Shown: positions 11,603 through 23,513 of the stretch, in pieces
How the letters are laid out: every line of letters starts with the position of its first letter
Numbering within the stretch: position 1 is the first letter of the stretch
Origin: Adiantum capillus-veneris
Taxonomy: Eukaryota; Streptophyta; Polypodiopsida; Polypodiales; Pteridaceae
DNA length: 64,000 nucleotides
NCBI GenBank assembly: GCA_014529385.2
Contig: CM043969.1
Span: 32,588,446-32,652,445, forward strand
Direction of reading: 5' to 3'
Program-made: the position numbers and the translations under genes
Notes under the pieces: model-generated
Seen by the model: the letters and a program-made list of their open reading frames with translations, nothing else
Databases searched by the model: none
Told to the model about the DNA's origin: nothing

Positions 11603-12066
11603 TGTAAGGTTTTGATTAAGGCGGAAAAAGATTATTGCATTCATGGTAGTGAGAGTTTTTTTATAATTAGGAGAGAACAAATTTGAGAGAGAGAATTCAA
11701 TGAAAATAGACTCGCTTGATTGATTAAGATGAAAAGAGCAAAATACAAGCTAAGCAATATGGCTTTATATAGGCTTAGAGTGGAAAGGTGGCTTTTAATG
11801 TTGAAAGTGATTTTCGTTATATGTGGGAGAAGGGTAAAATATCATGTGGCATTTAATGAATAGCATGTGCCCTATAGTGAATAGCATGTGGCTATAAAGA
11901 AGCATACAATTAGGGAATTCTATGTAGGGGATGCATACATGCACATAATTGTGCATGGTTTATATGCTTGGCTTTAGGGATTGGTCATGCATCGAGTGTA
12001 GACTTAATGGTTTACTCAAACAAAGACAAATGTTATGGATTTAATTATTGAGTTGGCATATCCTCA
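11603..12066 (-). repeat. Copia LTR (minus orientation)
   Basis: On the minus strand the segment begins TGAGGATATGCCAACTC and ends CCTTACA next to the primer-binding site, giving TG...CA termini over about 464 bp. It contains a TATA-like TATATAAAGCC (near 11764-11772 on the plus strand), as expected of the U3/R promoter. The outer end abuts the minus-strand Gypsy gag at 12067, suggesting insertion into that older element. No second LTR is seen. Confidence 0.65.
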
Positions 12067-13300
12067 ACTAGCTTTTTCATCCCTCCTTTGCCAAAATTGG
12101 TTGCCAACGGCTCCCTTGTTTCACTAAGATGTATCTTTCCCTCTTTGAAGAAGACAAAATCTTTGAAGAAGGCATCTTTGAAGCTTTCCAGTCCTTTCTT
12201 GGATGCTCTGGGTTATCACACCATATGCATCTATTTACAAATGCCTCTATGTTTTGAAGTCTTTGACTTGACAATTGTTGAAATCTTTGCCCCTTTCCTT
12301 CAAGCCTTCCTAGATTTAATTTTATCTCATGTATGCCCTTCACATGTTCTTCATACATAGATCCATCATCCTTAGAAGCTATGATAGTAGGTTCTGGGCG
12401 CTTTTTAGAAATAGCAAAAACTGGAGTATTGTTGTTCACCACCATCTTGTCTCTTCTAAACTGTATTTTTGTCAATAGGGAGACTGCATCTTGTACGTCA
12501 GTTCACCTCGTCTTCAAAACTTGCTATGTATCTTTGTATTCCAAGAGAAGATCTAGATTTTATTCGATTTCTTTGCTCGTTGCTTGTAGGAAGAGCTCTA
12601 CCTTCTCCCTATCCAAAGAAGCTTGTTCAGTTTGGGATAGTTGAGCATAGAGTCTCTCAAACTCTCTAAGAATCTCTGTAGCAGAATTCCCTTTTTTAGG
12701 CTTTGCGACCCAATCTAAGAAAGTTCTTTTGGTCACCCTCTTAGAGTCCTCCATAAATAAGTCTTCTTTTAGAGCAAGCTTGAATTCTACCTTCTCCCTA
12801 TCCAAGGAAGCTTGTTCAGTTTGGGATGATCGAGCATAGCGTCTCTCAAACTCTCTAAGAATCTCTATAGTAGAATCTCCCTTTTTAGGCTTTGCGACCC
12901 AAATAAGCAAGTTCTTTTGGTCACCCTCTTAGAGTCCTTCATAAAGAAGTCTTCTTTTACAGCAAGCTTGAATTCCTCCCAATTTCTTCCATGAGCATTT
13001 TGGATTTCCCTAATACAATCTCTGGTCTCTAGTACACAAACTAACTCAAAATTTTGGACCATGTCTTCCTTGCACACTCAATCCAGCTCCATTTCCTTCA
13101 TATAATCTTGTAGATACTTTGTGAAGGATCCCATCAAAGTACTCAATTCTCTACACAATGGATTGAGGTGCTTTGGTGGTTGAAATTTCGCTTCTTTCCG
13201 CTGCTTGTTGTTGCTGCATATGAATGGAAAATTCTTGAAACATCTGCATGACTGCAAGATCAAAGTGCATCCCATGTGTCTCTAGATTTTCATCCATGTC
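12067..13300 (-). pseudogene. Gypsy-type gag remnant, D-H-G protease family
   Basis: Minus-strand open segments (13077-12865, 12910-12560, 12475-12077) form one capsid gene. Its motifs are MVQNFELVCVLETRD, EEFKLAVKEDFFM-DSKRVTKRT, EILREFERRYA and REKVELFLQA. They match the plus-strand gene at 23.5-24.4 kb almost block for block (EMVQSFEL, ARVTKRTLLE, ELLREFKRYY). A nucleocapsid-like CIWCDNPEHPRKDW follows near 12190-12235. The copy is broken by stops, and the segment is cut at 12066 by the Copia LTR. Confidence 0.75.
12601..12974 (-). repeat. 189-bp in-frame tandem duplication in gag
   Basis: Units starting at 12601 and 12790 (both CCTTCTCCCTATCC on the plus strand) run to about 12786 and 12974. 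Each encodes the capsid segment from KLA-KED-FM-DSKRVTKRT to ASLDREKVE. The repeat length is 63 codons, so the frame is preserved. The single-copy homologue at 23.85-24.05 kb shows the ancestral state. Confidence 0.9.
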
Positions 13301-13591
13301 TTACAAAATGTGCAGATCAATTCACAAACACCCACTCCAACAGCTTCGCATTGCGTTCACCTAAAATGTAAGGTTGTTATCGTGCTTGGAATCTGCTTGT
13401 TTTCATAGTTGCCATTATGATAAAAGGATTACCAAATAACATTCAATTTTACTTAATAAGATCAATTGAAAACACTAAAGTTTTTTCCATGAAACCTCAA
13501 TGCTCATACAAGCACAAATCCCAATCAAAACCGAAACCTCTTTCATGGACATGGCACTAGTTTTACAAAACCAACATGGAATTCGTGATAA

Positions 13592-13595
<4 letters not shown>
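13301..13595. other. No gene; leader-like sequence
   Basis: Sequence between the minus-strand gag and the first AG tract. It may be the 5' leader of that Gypsy copy, but no primer-binding site is evident. Confidence 0.4.

Positions 13596-13686
<91 letters not shown>
13596..13686. repeat. (AG)n microsatellite, about 91 bp
   Basis: Uninterrupted AG dinucleotide run. Open frames of alternating Arg/Glu or Ser/Leu across it are composition artefacts. Confidence 0.98.
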
Positions 13687-14810
<1,124 letters not shown>

Positions 14811-14898
14811 CTCAATTTTTATTTGCTGATGTAGAGAGGAAAGGAGAGTGAGATTCGAAGAGGGTGGGGATGAGTGTGTGTGTCTGTTTGTGCCACTC

Positions 14899-15441
<543 letters not shown>

Positions 15442-15595
15442 AACATCATGAGCTGCTATGAGGGAGGCACCGCATACCTAGCTAGGTACGATTGGGGGCA
15501 GGGGACCACCGGCCCCCCCACTGGGCCAGCGGTCCCCTGCCCCCATCGTACCTAGCTAGGTATGCGATGCCTCCCTCACAGCAGCTCATGATGTT
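15442..15595. repeat. Near-perfect GC-rich foldback, 73-74 bp arms
   Basis: Left arm 15442-15515 and right arm 15523-15595 pair with only a handful of mismatches: AACATCATGAGCTGCT...GGGAGGCA...CCTAGCTAGGTACGAT...GGGGGCAGGGGACC...GGCCC on both. The loop is about 7 bp. Inside each arm CCTAGCTAGG is itself palindromic. Weak further pairing may extend outwards (AATATTTCTC left, GGGAAATATTG right). It would extrude as a stable cruciform or be transcribed into a long hairpin. No target duplication is obvious. Confidence 0.9.
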
Positions 15596-16699
15596 GAGGT
15601 AAGTCAGAATGTGGGAAATATTGTGAGAATTTGTCCAAAACTTCTTGTGATAGGTAATTGCATTTGGGAGGAAGACCCTTTCTTCCATTTATGTTAGAAG
15701 TGGGCTAGACGTGCCTATCAAACCTCATTGGAACACCCATAATGTGCACCAAGGGGGGCGTCTTGGACTAAAACCTCTTCGAGATCCTTACTGCGAGCTT
15801 CTTAATCTGGTACACATCTCAAAGAAAGCTTGCCGAGCATTTTCCATAAACTTCCTCAACTATGAGCATTTTTTAAAAGTGGGCTAGTTGTGCCCCCAAT
15901 GGGTATACTCGCATCTAAAAAAAGTGCCTTTCCATGTAAGAAGCCGATAGTGCACCTTGTCATAACACTCCATCATACACATCAATTGAGGCCTCATGAT
16001 CCAGATGAGAGACCTCTTGATCCAAGTCTTCCTTCTCGTGAACAAAACTCTTCATTTTCTATTGATTCATGACTTACCTGGCACTTGACCCATTGAGAAT
16101 ACTGCCTCATGCCCTCAAGGTGTAGGCATATGAAATTGCACATGAAGATAGACCTTCACTTTATATTTAATATCACAACTGTAAAGTTTCTTTTTGCTAT
16201 CTATCTCTCTTGGACAAACACAAACTGCTCCAAACATCATTTCTCCAAGCTATCCACGATGCATAACTATCCTTCTTCCATATTGTCAAGATGATCTTTA
16301 TGAATTCTTTGCATGTGGCAGTGTTGGATAGCGCCACTATACGACTTCAGGGTATTTAAATGAGAGTGATTGCACATGCATTGGGGAGCCTCCTTGGTCT
16401 AGAGTTGTTTCTTCCTCCTAGCTGTTAGCTATACCCAAAAGGCGCTTTTTAGGGGGGTCATAAAAAGCGTGCATCATATAGACCTCTCCTAAAGCTAGAG
16501 ATATTTACGCCTCTAGCTTACTAGGAACAAGGTTCTCTTATGATTCCTTGCGTATTCTTCAATGCTTTGATCCCGCCTCATGTAATGAGTCACTCAAAGT
16601 ATTGTCGACATCCTTCCTTTTCCCTACTAGCCTTGTGTGCAGATGACACATTGGCTTGTTGTAGAAAAGTGAAGAGAAAAGCCCAGGTAATTGGACACC
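15596..16699. other. No recognisable gene
   Basis: Open frames of about 60 codons only; none shows a domain. The phrase AAGTGGGCTAG(A/T)(C/T)GTGCC occurs at about 15689 and 15878, suggesting a short dispersed repeat. Confidence 0.4.
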
Positions 16700-16707
16700 A
16701 CTTGTAG

Positions 16708-16959
16708 CTCGGGGGGTGCACTATGTAACCATGTTAATGTATAACGTGACTTTGAAAGACGGGGTTTTAAAATGCAAAGATTTTAGGTAATTTAATAGAG
16801 ATACATTAAAATAAGGGGGTTTTATATTCAATTTTGGGAAAATTTCCTAAAATAAGGGGTCATTTTATTCATTTAGACATGTTAAAAGTGGGGGTTTTTT
16901 AATACCCCATGAACACACGTTATATAGGGGGGGTACATAACGGCGGTGAACCCCCCGAG
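16708..16959. mobile_element. MITE, 252 bp, with 8-bp target-site duplication
   Basis: The termini are inverted: the left end reads CTCGGGGGGTGCACTATGTA and the right end, on the opposite strand, CTCGGGGGGTTCACCGCCGT. An exact 8-bp direct repeat ACTTGTAG flanks the element at 16700-16707 and 16960-16967. The interior is AT-rich, non-coding, with homopurine blocks. Inner subterminal GTATAACGTG and CACGTTATATA also oppose each other. An 8-bp duplication is typical of hAT-type transposition, but Merlin-like and other superfamilies also make 8-bp duplications, so the superfamily is not settled. Confidence 0.85.
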
Positions 16960-16967
16960 ACTTGTAG

Positions 16968-17243
16968 CAACCAAGGGTTCCATGCATTCCGTGCATCCCA
17001 CACAAACACTAGACCTTGACAAAGAGGAGGTTGAATAATTCTCATCAGGCTGACAATGTGTTGACCATCAAACATAATCCTATTAGAATCTCTATATAAA
17101 ATAGGGGCAACACCGATCCCTAGATCTAAATCACCACACAAATGACTCTTATCCCATTGCTCAACCTTTGGAACATGATCCAGCTCCGATCCTCCAAACA
17201 CACTTCCTTGTTGGTTACTGACCTCTAGTAAAACATTCCTCAT
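16968..17243 (-). pseudogene. Unrecognised minus-strand ORF fragment interrupted by the MITE
   Basis: The open frame starts at an ATG at 17243 and reads through about 90 codons (SVFGGSELDHVPKVEQ, GIGVAPILYRDSNRIM) up to the MITE target duplication at 16967. Composition looks protein-like, and residues such as LCQGLVFVWDARNAWNPW give it a coding feel. No family is recognised. The apparent last codons come from the MITE itself. It may be a captured gene or retroelement fragment. Confidence 0.35.
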
Positions 17244-17451
17244 GCAGGTTGCTTTTAGCTTGCTACATTGCTCATGATCTATGTTGGTTCAGAGGCCTTT
17301 GTATTTAGACTCCTCCTCCTATGTCTTCCTTATTATGGAAAAGCATGCAAACAAATCCTCTTCCTTCTCTCTTGTTTCTTCCATGCTATTTGCATGCCTT
17401 TTACTCTAGTGAGGCTTGATCAAAACCTTAGATCCATTCACTCTTATCGCA

Positions 17452-18082
17452 AGGGATTTAATAATCACTTGATCACGTGAAATTTTTTGTGATTACCATG
17501 TGCTATTATCATATTCACATAATTATGGTTTACATGATCACATTCCTAAGGTGTCAAGTAGGAAATATGTAAGATAGCATGTGCGAAAAAAACAAAGGAT
17601 TATTATTAGGTACATTTATAGAAAAATGTACTTGCATAAAGGGTTTTTTAATTGAAAAAATGGAACTTTTTATACATAAGAGCTAGTTTTCTTTCAAAAA
17701 TGCATACAGAAGGGGTACTTATAAAACTTGAAAATATACAGGTAAGGAATTATTTAAATACCTCTTGTTCGCACGTGCTATATGCAATTTTTACATAGTG
17801 GACATTTGGGATCACATTTAAGCCGATAAATGGAGACTCGATAACCCACCAAAAGCCCATCAGGCTATTATTGTTTTATGGCGGGCCCACTTGGATATGG
17901 AAAAAGACCGCCATTGGGCCTATCAAGGTATGGAAAATCCCAACAAGACTACTAGCTTGAGTTGTTTTTGTAGGTTCATGGGAAGTTCATGTGAACAATT
18001 AATGTGATCACATGTTTTAAAAAATGATCACTCAACGTTATTAACATGTTCACGTATTTGTGATCACCTTAACAAAATCCCT
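17452..18082. mobile_element. Possible non-autonomous DNA element with imperfect inverted ends
   Basis: Both ends read inward as AGGGATTT followed by a spaced TGATCAC and CGTGAA (left AGGGATTTAATAATCACTT..., right on the opposite strand AGGGATTTTGTTAAGGTGATC). TGATCAC motifs recur near both ends (about 17474, 17549, 18002, 18061). The interior is AT-rich and non-coding. I found no matching target duplication, so the boundaries and the call are tentative. Confidence 0.35.
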
Positions 18083-18100
18083 GCTTACTGTCCAGCACCG

Positions 18101-19241
18101 TCATTTGAACACTTCAATGCCTACCTTGCTTAAGACTAGAGATTCACTATCATCTACAACTAAGCGACTTTGACTTACCTTGTCCAGAAAGGTGGAATCT
18201 CTTGCTGCTTCAACTTCCTTCTCAGTTGCTACACACTCTTGGAGGGTATCTTTGTTTGATTCTCTTTCTTCTAACCATGAAGTGGATGAAGTATCCTCTT
18301 GTTTGTCACCTTTCTTTGAGAGACCTCCCTCATCTGCCACTCCCAAACAACGATGAGCCATCATTACTTCAGTGCTTGATGCTACTTTCATTTTTGTTCT
18401 ACCTTCTTAGCTAGAATAGATAGAGTTGTGGTAGATGGTTGACGAGATAATTGTTCTTGTAGCCAACAAAACTAAGAGGACTACCAATGACTCTCACTAT
18501 CTTGATTGCACTTAGTATTAGGGTGGTACTCACCATGTGTCAGCCTTCCTTTAGCTTGACTTCTCAAAGGGATCCTTACTTATTCTTCCAAGTAGGTTGT
18601 CAAGCTTGCTAGTTGGTCGACAATGTTCCTCAAGCTCCAATGATTTTAAGATGCTCCGTTGCACTTGTGAACTAAGTGCAAACTCTCCAGGGTGGTAACT
18701 CCAAAAACACAACCGCTTAGATTTCTTACTTGATAGTGTGGCCAAAATTCATCACTTTTCCTCCATCCTTTGAGCTATTATTAGCACCTCTTCAAATGTA
18801 CCAAGAAATCTACCATCTACTTTAGCTTGGAAGGTAGGGTGCAAACCGTCCAACAATCCCTAATTAGAATATCCGGAGCTCTGTCACCTTTGTCGAGTGA
18901 GGTTGACCACCTTGACTATAGATCTAGAAATTTCCCTTCATAAAGCTTGCAATCACTGAGAGAGGTGTGAAAAATCTTTGAAAATCGGCCCCATACCTCT
19001 TCTGAGGACTTGTGCTCTTGATACTCTTCCAAAAAAGATTACTTAAGGACTTCTTGATCATCCTTCTTTGCATGTGGAAGGCCTAGGACCATGCCTTGGA
19101 TTCACTCTTCATTAAGAGTGGAAATATCCACCACTTTGTGGCTTCATCATCTCGCCCCGTCATTAGACAAGCCAATTCTAGATTATCTAGAAAATCTGGA
19201 GCATTCTCCCCTATGTATCCAAAGAAGTTTGGAAAATCCAT
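18101..19241 (-). pseudogene. Gypsy gag remnant (leader-sORF lineage)
   Basis: The minus-strand ATG at 19241 starts MDFPNFFGYIGENAPDFLDN, which aligns with the gags at 34.78 kb (FPTFTGKVDEDAADFLDN) and 63.32 kb (YPLFFGEPGEDAKLFLAN). The match continues with GRDDEATKWWIFPLLMKSES, the equivalent of DDASRLRIFPLLMKVEA at 34.9 kb. Downstream, across frameshifts, are GKFLDL-SRW and RAPDI, the counterpart of SKFVDLWGRW...GAPDF. The tail (18101-18745) holds open but unrecognised acidic and Ser-rich segments. No zinc knuckle survives. A leader small ORF lies 22 bp upstream. Confidence 0.65.
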
Positions 19242-19262
19242 GGCGGGAAGTGTTGATCACAG

Positions 19263-19457
19263 TTAGTACAACACAAAGATGAACATGTCTAGACCCAACT
19301 CATATCTTATTAAGTTTAGAATAAACGGGTGGATAGATGTAGTATTCTTGGCTAGAGAATGAGGCCTCAATAGATCCCTTATAATGTCTTGAAACATGAG
19401 TTTTGTGTTGGCTATTAGGTACACAGATTGCCTAGCAAGAGGATTTCTATGGTTCAT
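19263..19457 (-). CDS. Leader small ORF (64 codons) upstream of Gypsy gag
   Basis: A minus-strand ORF starting MNHRNPLARQSVYLIANTK and ending with HPFILNLIRYELGLDMFIFVLY-type residues before the stop. It aligns with ORFs at 27972-28184 (-), 62797-62994 (+) and 34481-34699 (+), sharing the MN-x-x-N start and hydrophobic C-terminal pattern. It stops 22 bp before a decayed gag, so it occupies the retroelement leader. No known domain is recognised. It is uninterrupted even though its gag is badly broken; whether it is translated is unknown. Confidence 0.55.
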   Translation of the reverse strand: MNHRNPLARQSVYLIANTKLMFQDIIRDLLRPHSLAKNTTSIHPFILNLIRYELGLDMFIFVLY

Positions 19458-19543
19458 GGAATCTACTTAGAGTAAGATAAATATGTACGCCCATACAAAT
19501 TTCTATGGTTCATGGAATCTACTTAGAGTAAGATAAATATGTG
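19443..19543. repeat. 56-bp direct duplication
   Basis: ATTTCTATGGTTCATGGAATC...AAATATGT occurs at 19443-19486 and again at 19499-19543 with essentially no divergence, indicating a recent local duplication at the 5' end of the leader small ORF. Confidence 0.85.
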
Positions 19544-19559
19544 AAAATTGTAGTAAAAG

Positions 19560-20690
19560 GTATTAGGGAGCATAATGCCTCTTAATCTCTTAGCTCAGAA
19601 GATAAAGATTGATATTTACTAGAAAAAACATGTTCCTACTAATGTACATAGCAGCCTAAAAATTAAGGAAAATGTGATTACTCATTGATGGATTAGTTAC
19701 AAAATTTCATTAATCACATGTTTGAATCTCCAATCCTTTTTGATACCTCATTTGAGAGATGCAAAGGATTTGCTCATGGGTCATGAACCATGCTTTGCTA
19801 AGACCATCAACATCCTTGTAGAGTTGGTTAGCTTCAATTGCTACCATCTCAACAACTTTGAGCATTCTAGCTAGCAGCAATTGAAGTGTGTCACCATATG
19901 TGGTGTTTTGACAATATTGAACACTATTAATGTGTAATTATCCCTCCTTGAACTTGTTGATTCCTAAATTTAAAAGCGTTCTCACCATTTGAAGTTGAGG
20001 ACCCTTGGGAAGTGGCCTCACACTAGACACGAACCACTTAGCACGATTCTTTGACCTAGGGACTTGATGATAACATGACTTCTCTTGAAGTAGAGATGGG
20101 TGTTTATAACTAACCTTCTTTACCCACATGCATGCTATTTGATGATATATACACTTCTTATCTTGCACTGTATTGTAGACCATAATGGCTACCTTGGACG
20201 ATGACACCCAGGTTAGAGCTTGATGAAGAGGTTGTCTTGGAGGACTCTTTATAAGAAATACTTGTTGAAGAAGTGGGAATCTCTATAGTGGATTCCTTTT
20301 GCATGGAGATAGTAGAGCATAGCTTGATAACCCCTTTGTGGGGCTCATTCAACCTTAGGTATGGTTGATGATGAAAACCTCGCTTTGCCCCTTTACTCGT
20401 GTTGCACCTTTGGGCCACCTAGGGGTGACCATTTGATCCTTTGCTCGTGCTATGCCCTTGGGCCATCTGGGAGTGATCACAGATCTTTTCTTCTTTGATG
20501 AATAAAGGTTTTAACGCTCACTTCCCTCTCTTCACATGGATGAGCTCGTGAGTGCAAGTACGAGGTGCAACAGTATGCAGGTGTTTGGTGGATCCCTCTG
20601 TGAGATGATTATCCTCACCGCTCCTTATTTTTCTATATGTCCAAAAGAATAAGTCAATGGTTAGTGATGGGCAGTCGGCCACTTGCCCTG
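19560..20690. other. Unassigned; possible Copia 3' LTR (minus) towards the right end
   Basis: Minus-strand frames at 19938-20207 and 20158-20418 show Ser/Lys-rich sequence without known motifs. The segment adjoining 20690 lies beyond the polypurine-like AAAGTGGGAGATTG (minus strand, about 20697-20710) at the 3' end of the Copia pol remnant, so part of it is probably that element's LTR. Boundaries cannot be set without a second LTR. Confidence 0.35.
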
Positions 20691-20729
20691 AAACCTAGCA
20701 ATCTCCCACTTTAATGCCAACATGGCCCA

Positions 20730-20848
20730 AGTGGCTATAAGTGTAAGGGTTAGTATGTACAACTGTACAAGTGTGAAGAATGACCATAAGTGGCTATAAG
20801 TTTAAGGGTTAGTATGTACAACTATACAAGTGTGAAGCATGACCATAG
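20730..20848. repeat. 59-bp tandem duplication
   Basis: AAGTGGCTATAAGTGTAAGGG...GACCAT occurs twice in tandem (about 20730-20788 and 20789-20847) with four or so differences. Confidence 0.85.
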
Positions 20849-20859
20849 CTTCACCCCAC

Positions 20860-22440
20860 ACCCATCATCTCTATGCAATGTACAAACTGCTTTGAGAATA
20901 GGCTCTTTGTCAGAGCATGGACTGGATTGTCATCCATGTGGACTTTGGTTAACTCAATGCTTTTGCTAACCAAAATAACTTATATCACACGATACCTGAC
21001 CTCTATGTGTTTTGATTTTGAATGAAACACGGGGTTCTTTGCTAACACAATCGCACTATGTCTATCACAATGTAACATTGGAGTTAGGTGTATATGAAGG
21101 TCTCCCATTAGACGAGATAACCACACAGCCTCCTTTGCTGACACTAGAAATTGCAACATACTCAACCTCAATGGTGGAAGACAAAGTGCAATTTTGGAGA
21201 CATGATCTCCAAGAGACTACCATTCAAACAAACAGGAAAATGTAGCAAACTTTGGATCTTCTAGTGTCCATACAACCCGCAAAATCAGCATCAGTGTACC
21301 CAACTATGGATGCATCACTGTCCCAAATCATGATATGATTCACTCCTTCCCAATGTTTTTTGCCCGTATTTTCCATATACCTACTTACCACTCCCACTAT
21401 AAATGCAATGAACGGTCACGTGCTAACCATGGAGAACATGAGATTGCCACTGCCAAAGAATATGGCACCTTTTCCATCTTTGCATTTTCTACATTTGATT
21501 TGGGACAATCATTCTTGCTAAGTTCTACATATGCAACCATTGGGGTTTTCAATTCCTTGCCCCATTGCATGTTAAAATGTTGCAAGACCTTGTAAATATA
21601 CTCTTCCTATGATAGATCAAGTATTACATGCTTACAATCTCTCTTGATATGGATACCAAAAAAATGATGTGTATCACGCAAATCTTTTATGGAAAATTGA
21701 TTGCGTAAGGAATCCTTGAGAAGTCAAATCTCATCTTTGGACTTCTTGTCTATAAGAATATCATCCACATACAAGATTAGAATGATGAGGGAACCATTGT
21801 TCAATGTTCTTCTGTACAAGCAGTGATCCTCTTGGCTCTGTACATTGGTATTGAATTTACTTATCAAACTTGATGTAACACTACCTTGAGCCTTTCTTTA
21901 GTCCATACAAAGCTTTCTTGAGTCTACACACTAGTTTTGTCTTTGTTGTCTTCTTAGGCTTTGCCTCAAAACCTTATGTTTACATCATGTAGACATATTC
22001 TTCAAGATATCCATAGAGAAACACCGTCTTCACATCCATTTGGACCAACTCCATGTCCTCTATGGATACTAAACCAAGAACAAGATGCAGTGTAGTAATT
22101 TTGACCAATGGAGAAGAGATCTCATCGAAAGCTACACCTTTCTTCTGCTTGAATCCTTTAGCAACCAATCTAGCATTATACTTAGGCTCAAGATCTTCTA
22201 CCATGTACTTATTCTTGTACACCCATTTTCAAGGCAATGTTTGTTTACCCTCTGGTAACTCTGTCAACTCCCAAGTTTCATTGGCTAAAATTGAGTTATA
22301 CTCGAATTGCATAGCCTGCTCACTTCATTCTATCTTCCATCTAAGTAGCTTCTTTGTAGCAAGTGGGTTCACTGCAGTGAGTGACTAACAAATAGTCCAA
22401 CCCTAGCTCAAAATCCTTAGGCACACGAGATACACGAATA
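20860..22440 (-). pseudogene. Copia reverse transcriptase / RNase H remnant
   Basis: Minus strand. From about 22400 downwards: a degenerate NETWELTELPEGKQTLP and KWVYKNKY, then an uninterrupted 80-codon block (22222-21980) with YNARLVAKGFKQKKGVAFDE and QMDVKTVFLYGYLEEYVYM, the standard Copia reverse transcriptase opening. KALYGLKK follows near 21910. The catalytic YVDD region near 21760 is frame-broken. RNase H is visible at 21171-20980 with SAKEAVWLSRLMGDL, the LHCDRHSAIVLAKNP strand and FHSKSKHIEVRYR. Stops and frameshifts are scattered throughout. Gag, protease and integrase are absent at this locus. Confidence 0.9.
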
Positions 22441-23090
22441 GATCTTATAAGTGCCTGACTACTCGATTTCACTCTCTCTGGAGTAATGTTGGTGTACTCA
22501 TGAAAGGAGCATCACTAGCACGTTGTTGTGCCGTGGAACGTTCATAATGTGAAATTACAATATCTACCTCACTCTCAATGCTTTTGTTATGTGGTACCAA
22601 ATGCTATAATGTACATAGTGTGATATATGTGAAAATAGATGCCACGGTTGTAGTGGTTTACATACCTTGCCGGGCGGGCGAGGCCCTAGACGTGGCACAA
22701 TGGCATGATTTTTCACATAAATATATTCCCATTTTTCTTTATAAATGTACAAAGTGTCAAGTGTATCGAAGTGGCACGCTCGTTTTGCCTAGAAAGTTCA
22801 ATACGGGCAATCTCGATAAAAAATAACAGGTTTCATGCGCTGGCGTAAAAGACGTGTCCAAAGTGCTTACCAAGTGGAAAAAACAATTTCAACGTGAAAT
22901 TTGAGCCCAACAGGATTTTCCCACAAATTTAGGAGTTTTCCTAGCTCATTTGGGCTTTTTACGGACAAAAAGGGGCATTTTTGGGCTAAAAACAGCTAAA
23001 AATGGCCTTTAAATGGTCAAAAATAGCTCAAAATTCCACATGAACATAGATCAAAATCTAATTTGTGTGGAAAATTTTTAGAGCCAAGAA
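22441..23090. other. No recognisable gene
   Basis: Includes repeated AAAAATGGCC / AAAAATAGCTCAAAA strings at 22980-23040. No coding frame is supported. Confidence 0.4.
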
Positions 23091-23459
23091 TGAGTTCATT
23101 TGGGCATATGAGCGAGGAGATATAGCCATTCCTTTACAGGGTGTTAGTGTAGTCCCGTGTTACTTCCATGGTTGAGGCTGTGAGGCCTCCAATAAAGGGT
23201 TTCCCCTCCTCAAATAACTACTTGGGCTTCTCCAATGAAGTACTGAAGCTTCCATGAAATGTTCACCATGAAGAATCAAAGTGTATAGAGTTTTGCATTA
23301 ATCTTGGTTATTCTTCGTAGTGTATCTTTCACGGCTGTAGTTTTTTTCTTCTTTAGTGTGTTTTTGGCTCCAAATCGTCTACACTTGCTTGATTTTGCTT
23401 GATTTTCCTCACAGCTAGAGGCCCGATGCTTTCCTACTTGCACTACGCACTTCTTGACA
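23091..23459 (+). repeat. 5' direct repeat (probable LTR) of gag-protease element
   Basis: Starts TGAGTTCATTTGGGCATATG and ends CGCACTTCTTGACA, giving TG...CA ends. It matches 25544-25995 along its length, except that the right copy has about 85 extra bases near its middle. A TTTTTGGTAACCCC sequence just after it (from about 23462) is a possible primer-binding site. No matching target duplication was found outside the pair, so LTR status is probable rather than proved. Confidence 0.65.
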
Positions 23460-23513
23460 CATTTTTGGTAACCCCAACGCAAAGTAGGCTAGGGTGAGGG
23501 TTCAAAAGCTTCA

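Noticed and set aside
18551-18745. Separate host gene on the minus strand
   Set aside because: It lies in line with the gag at 19241 downwards and shares its strand, so it is better read as the gag tail.
23462-23480. Assigning a specific tRNA to TGGTAACCCCAACG
   Set aside because: It sits where a primer-binding site should be, but I cannot match it to a tRNA 3' end without a tRNA set.
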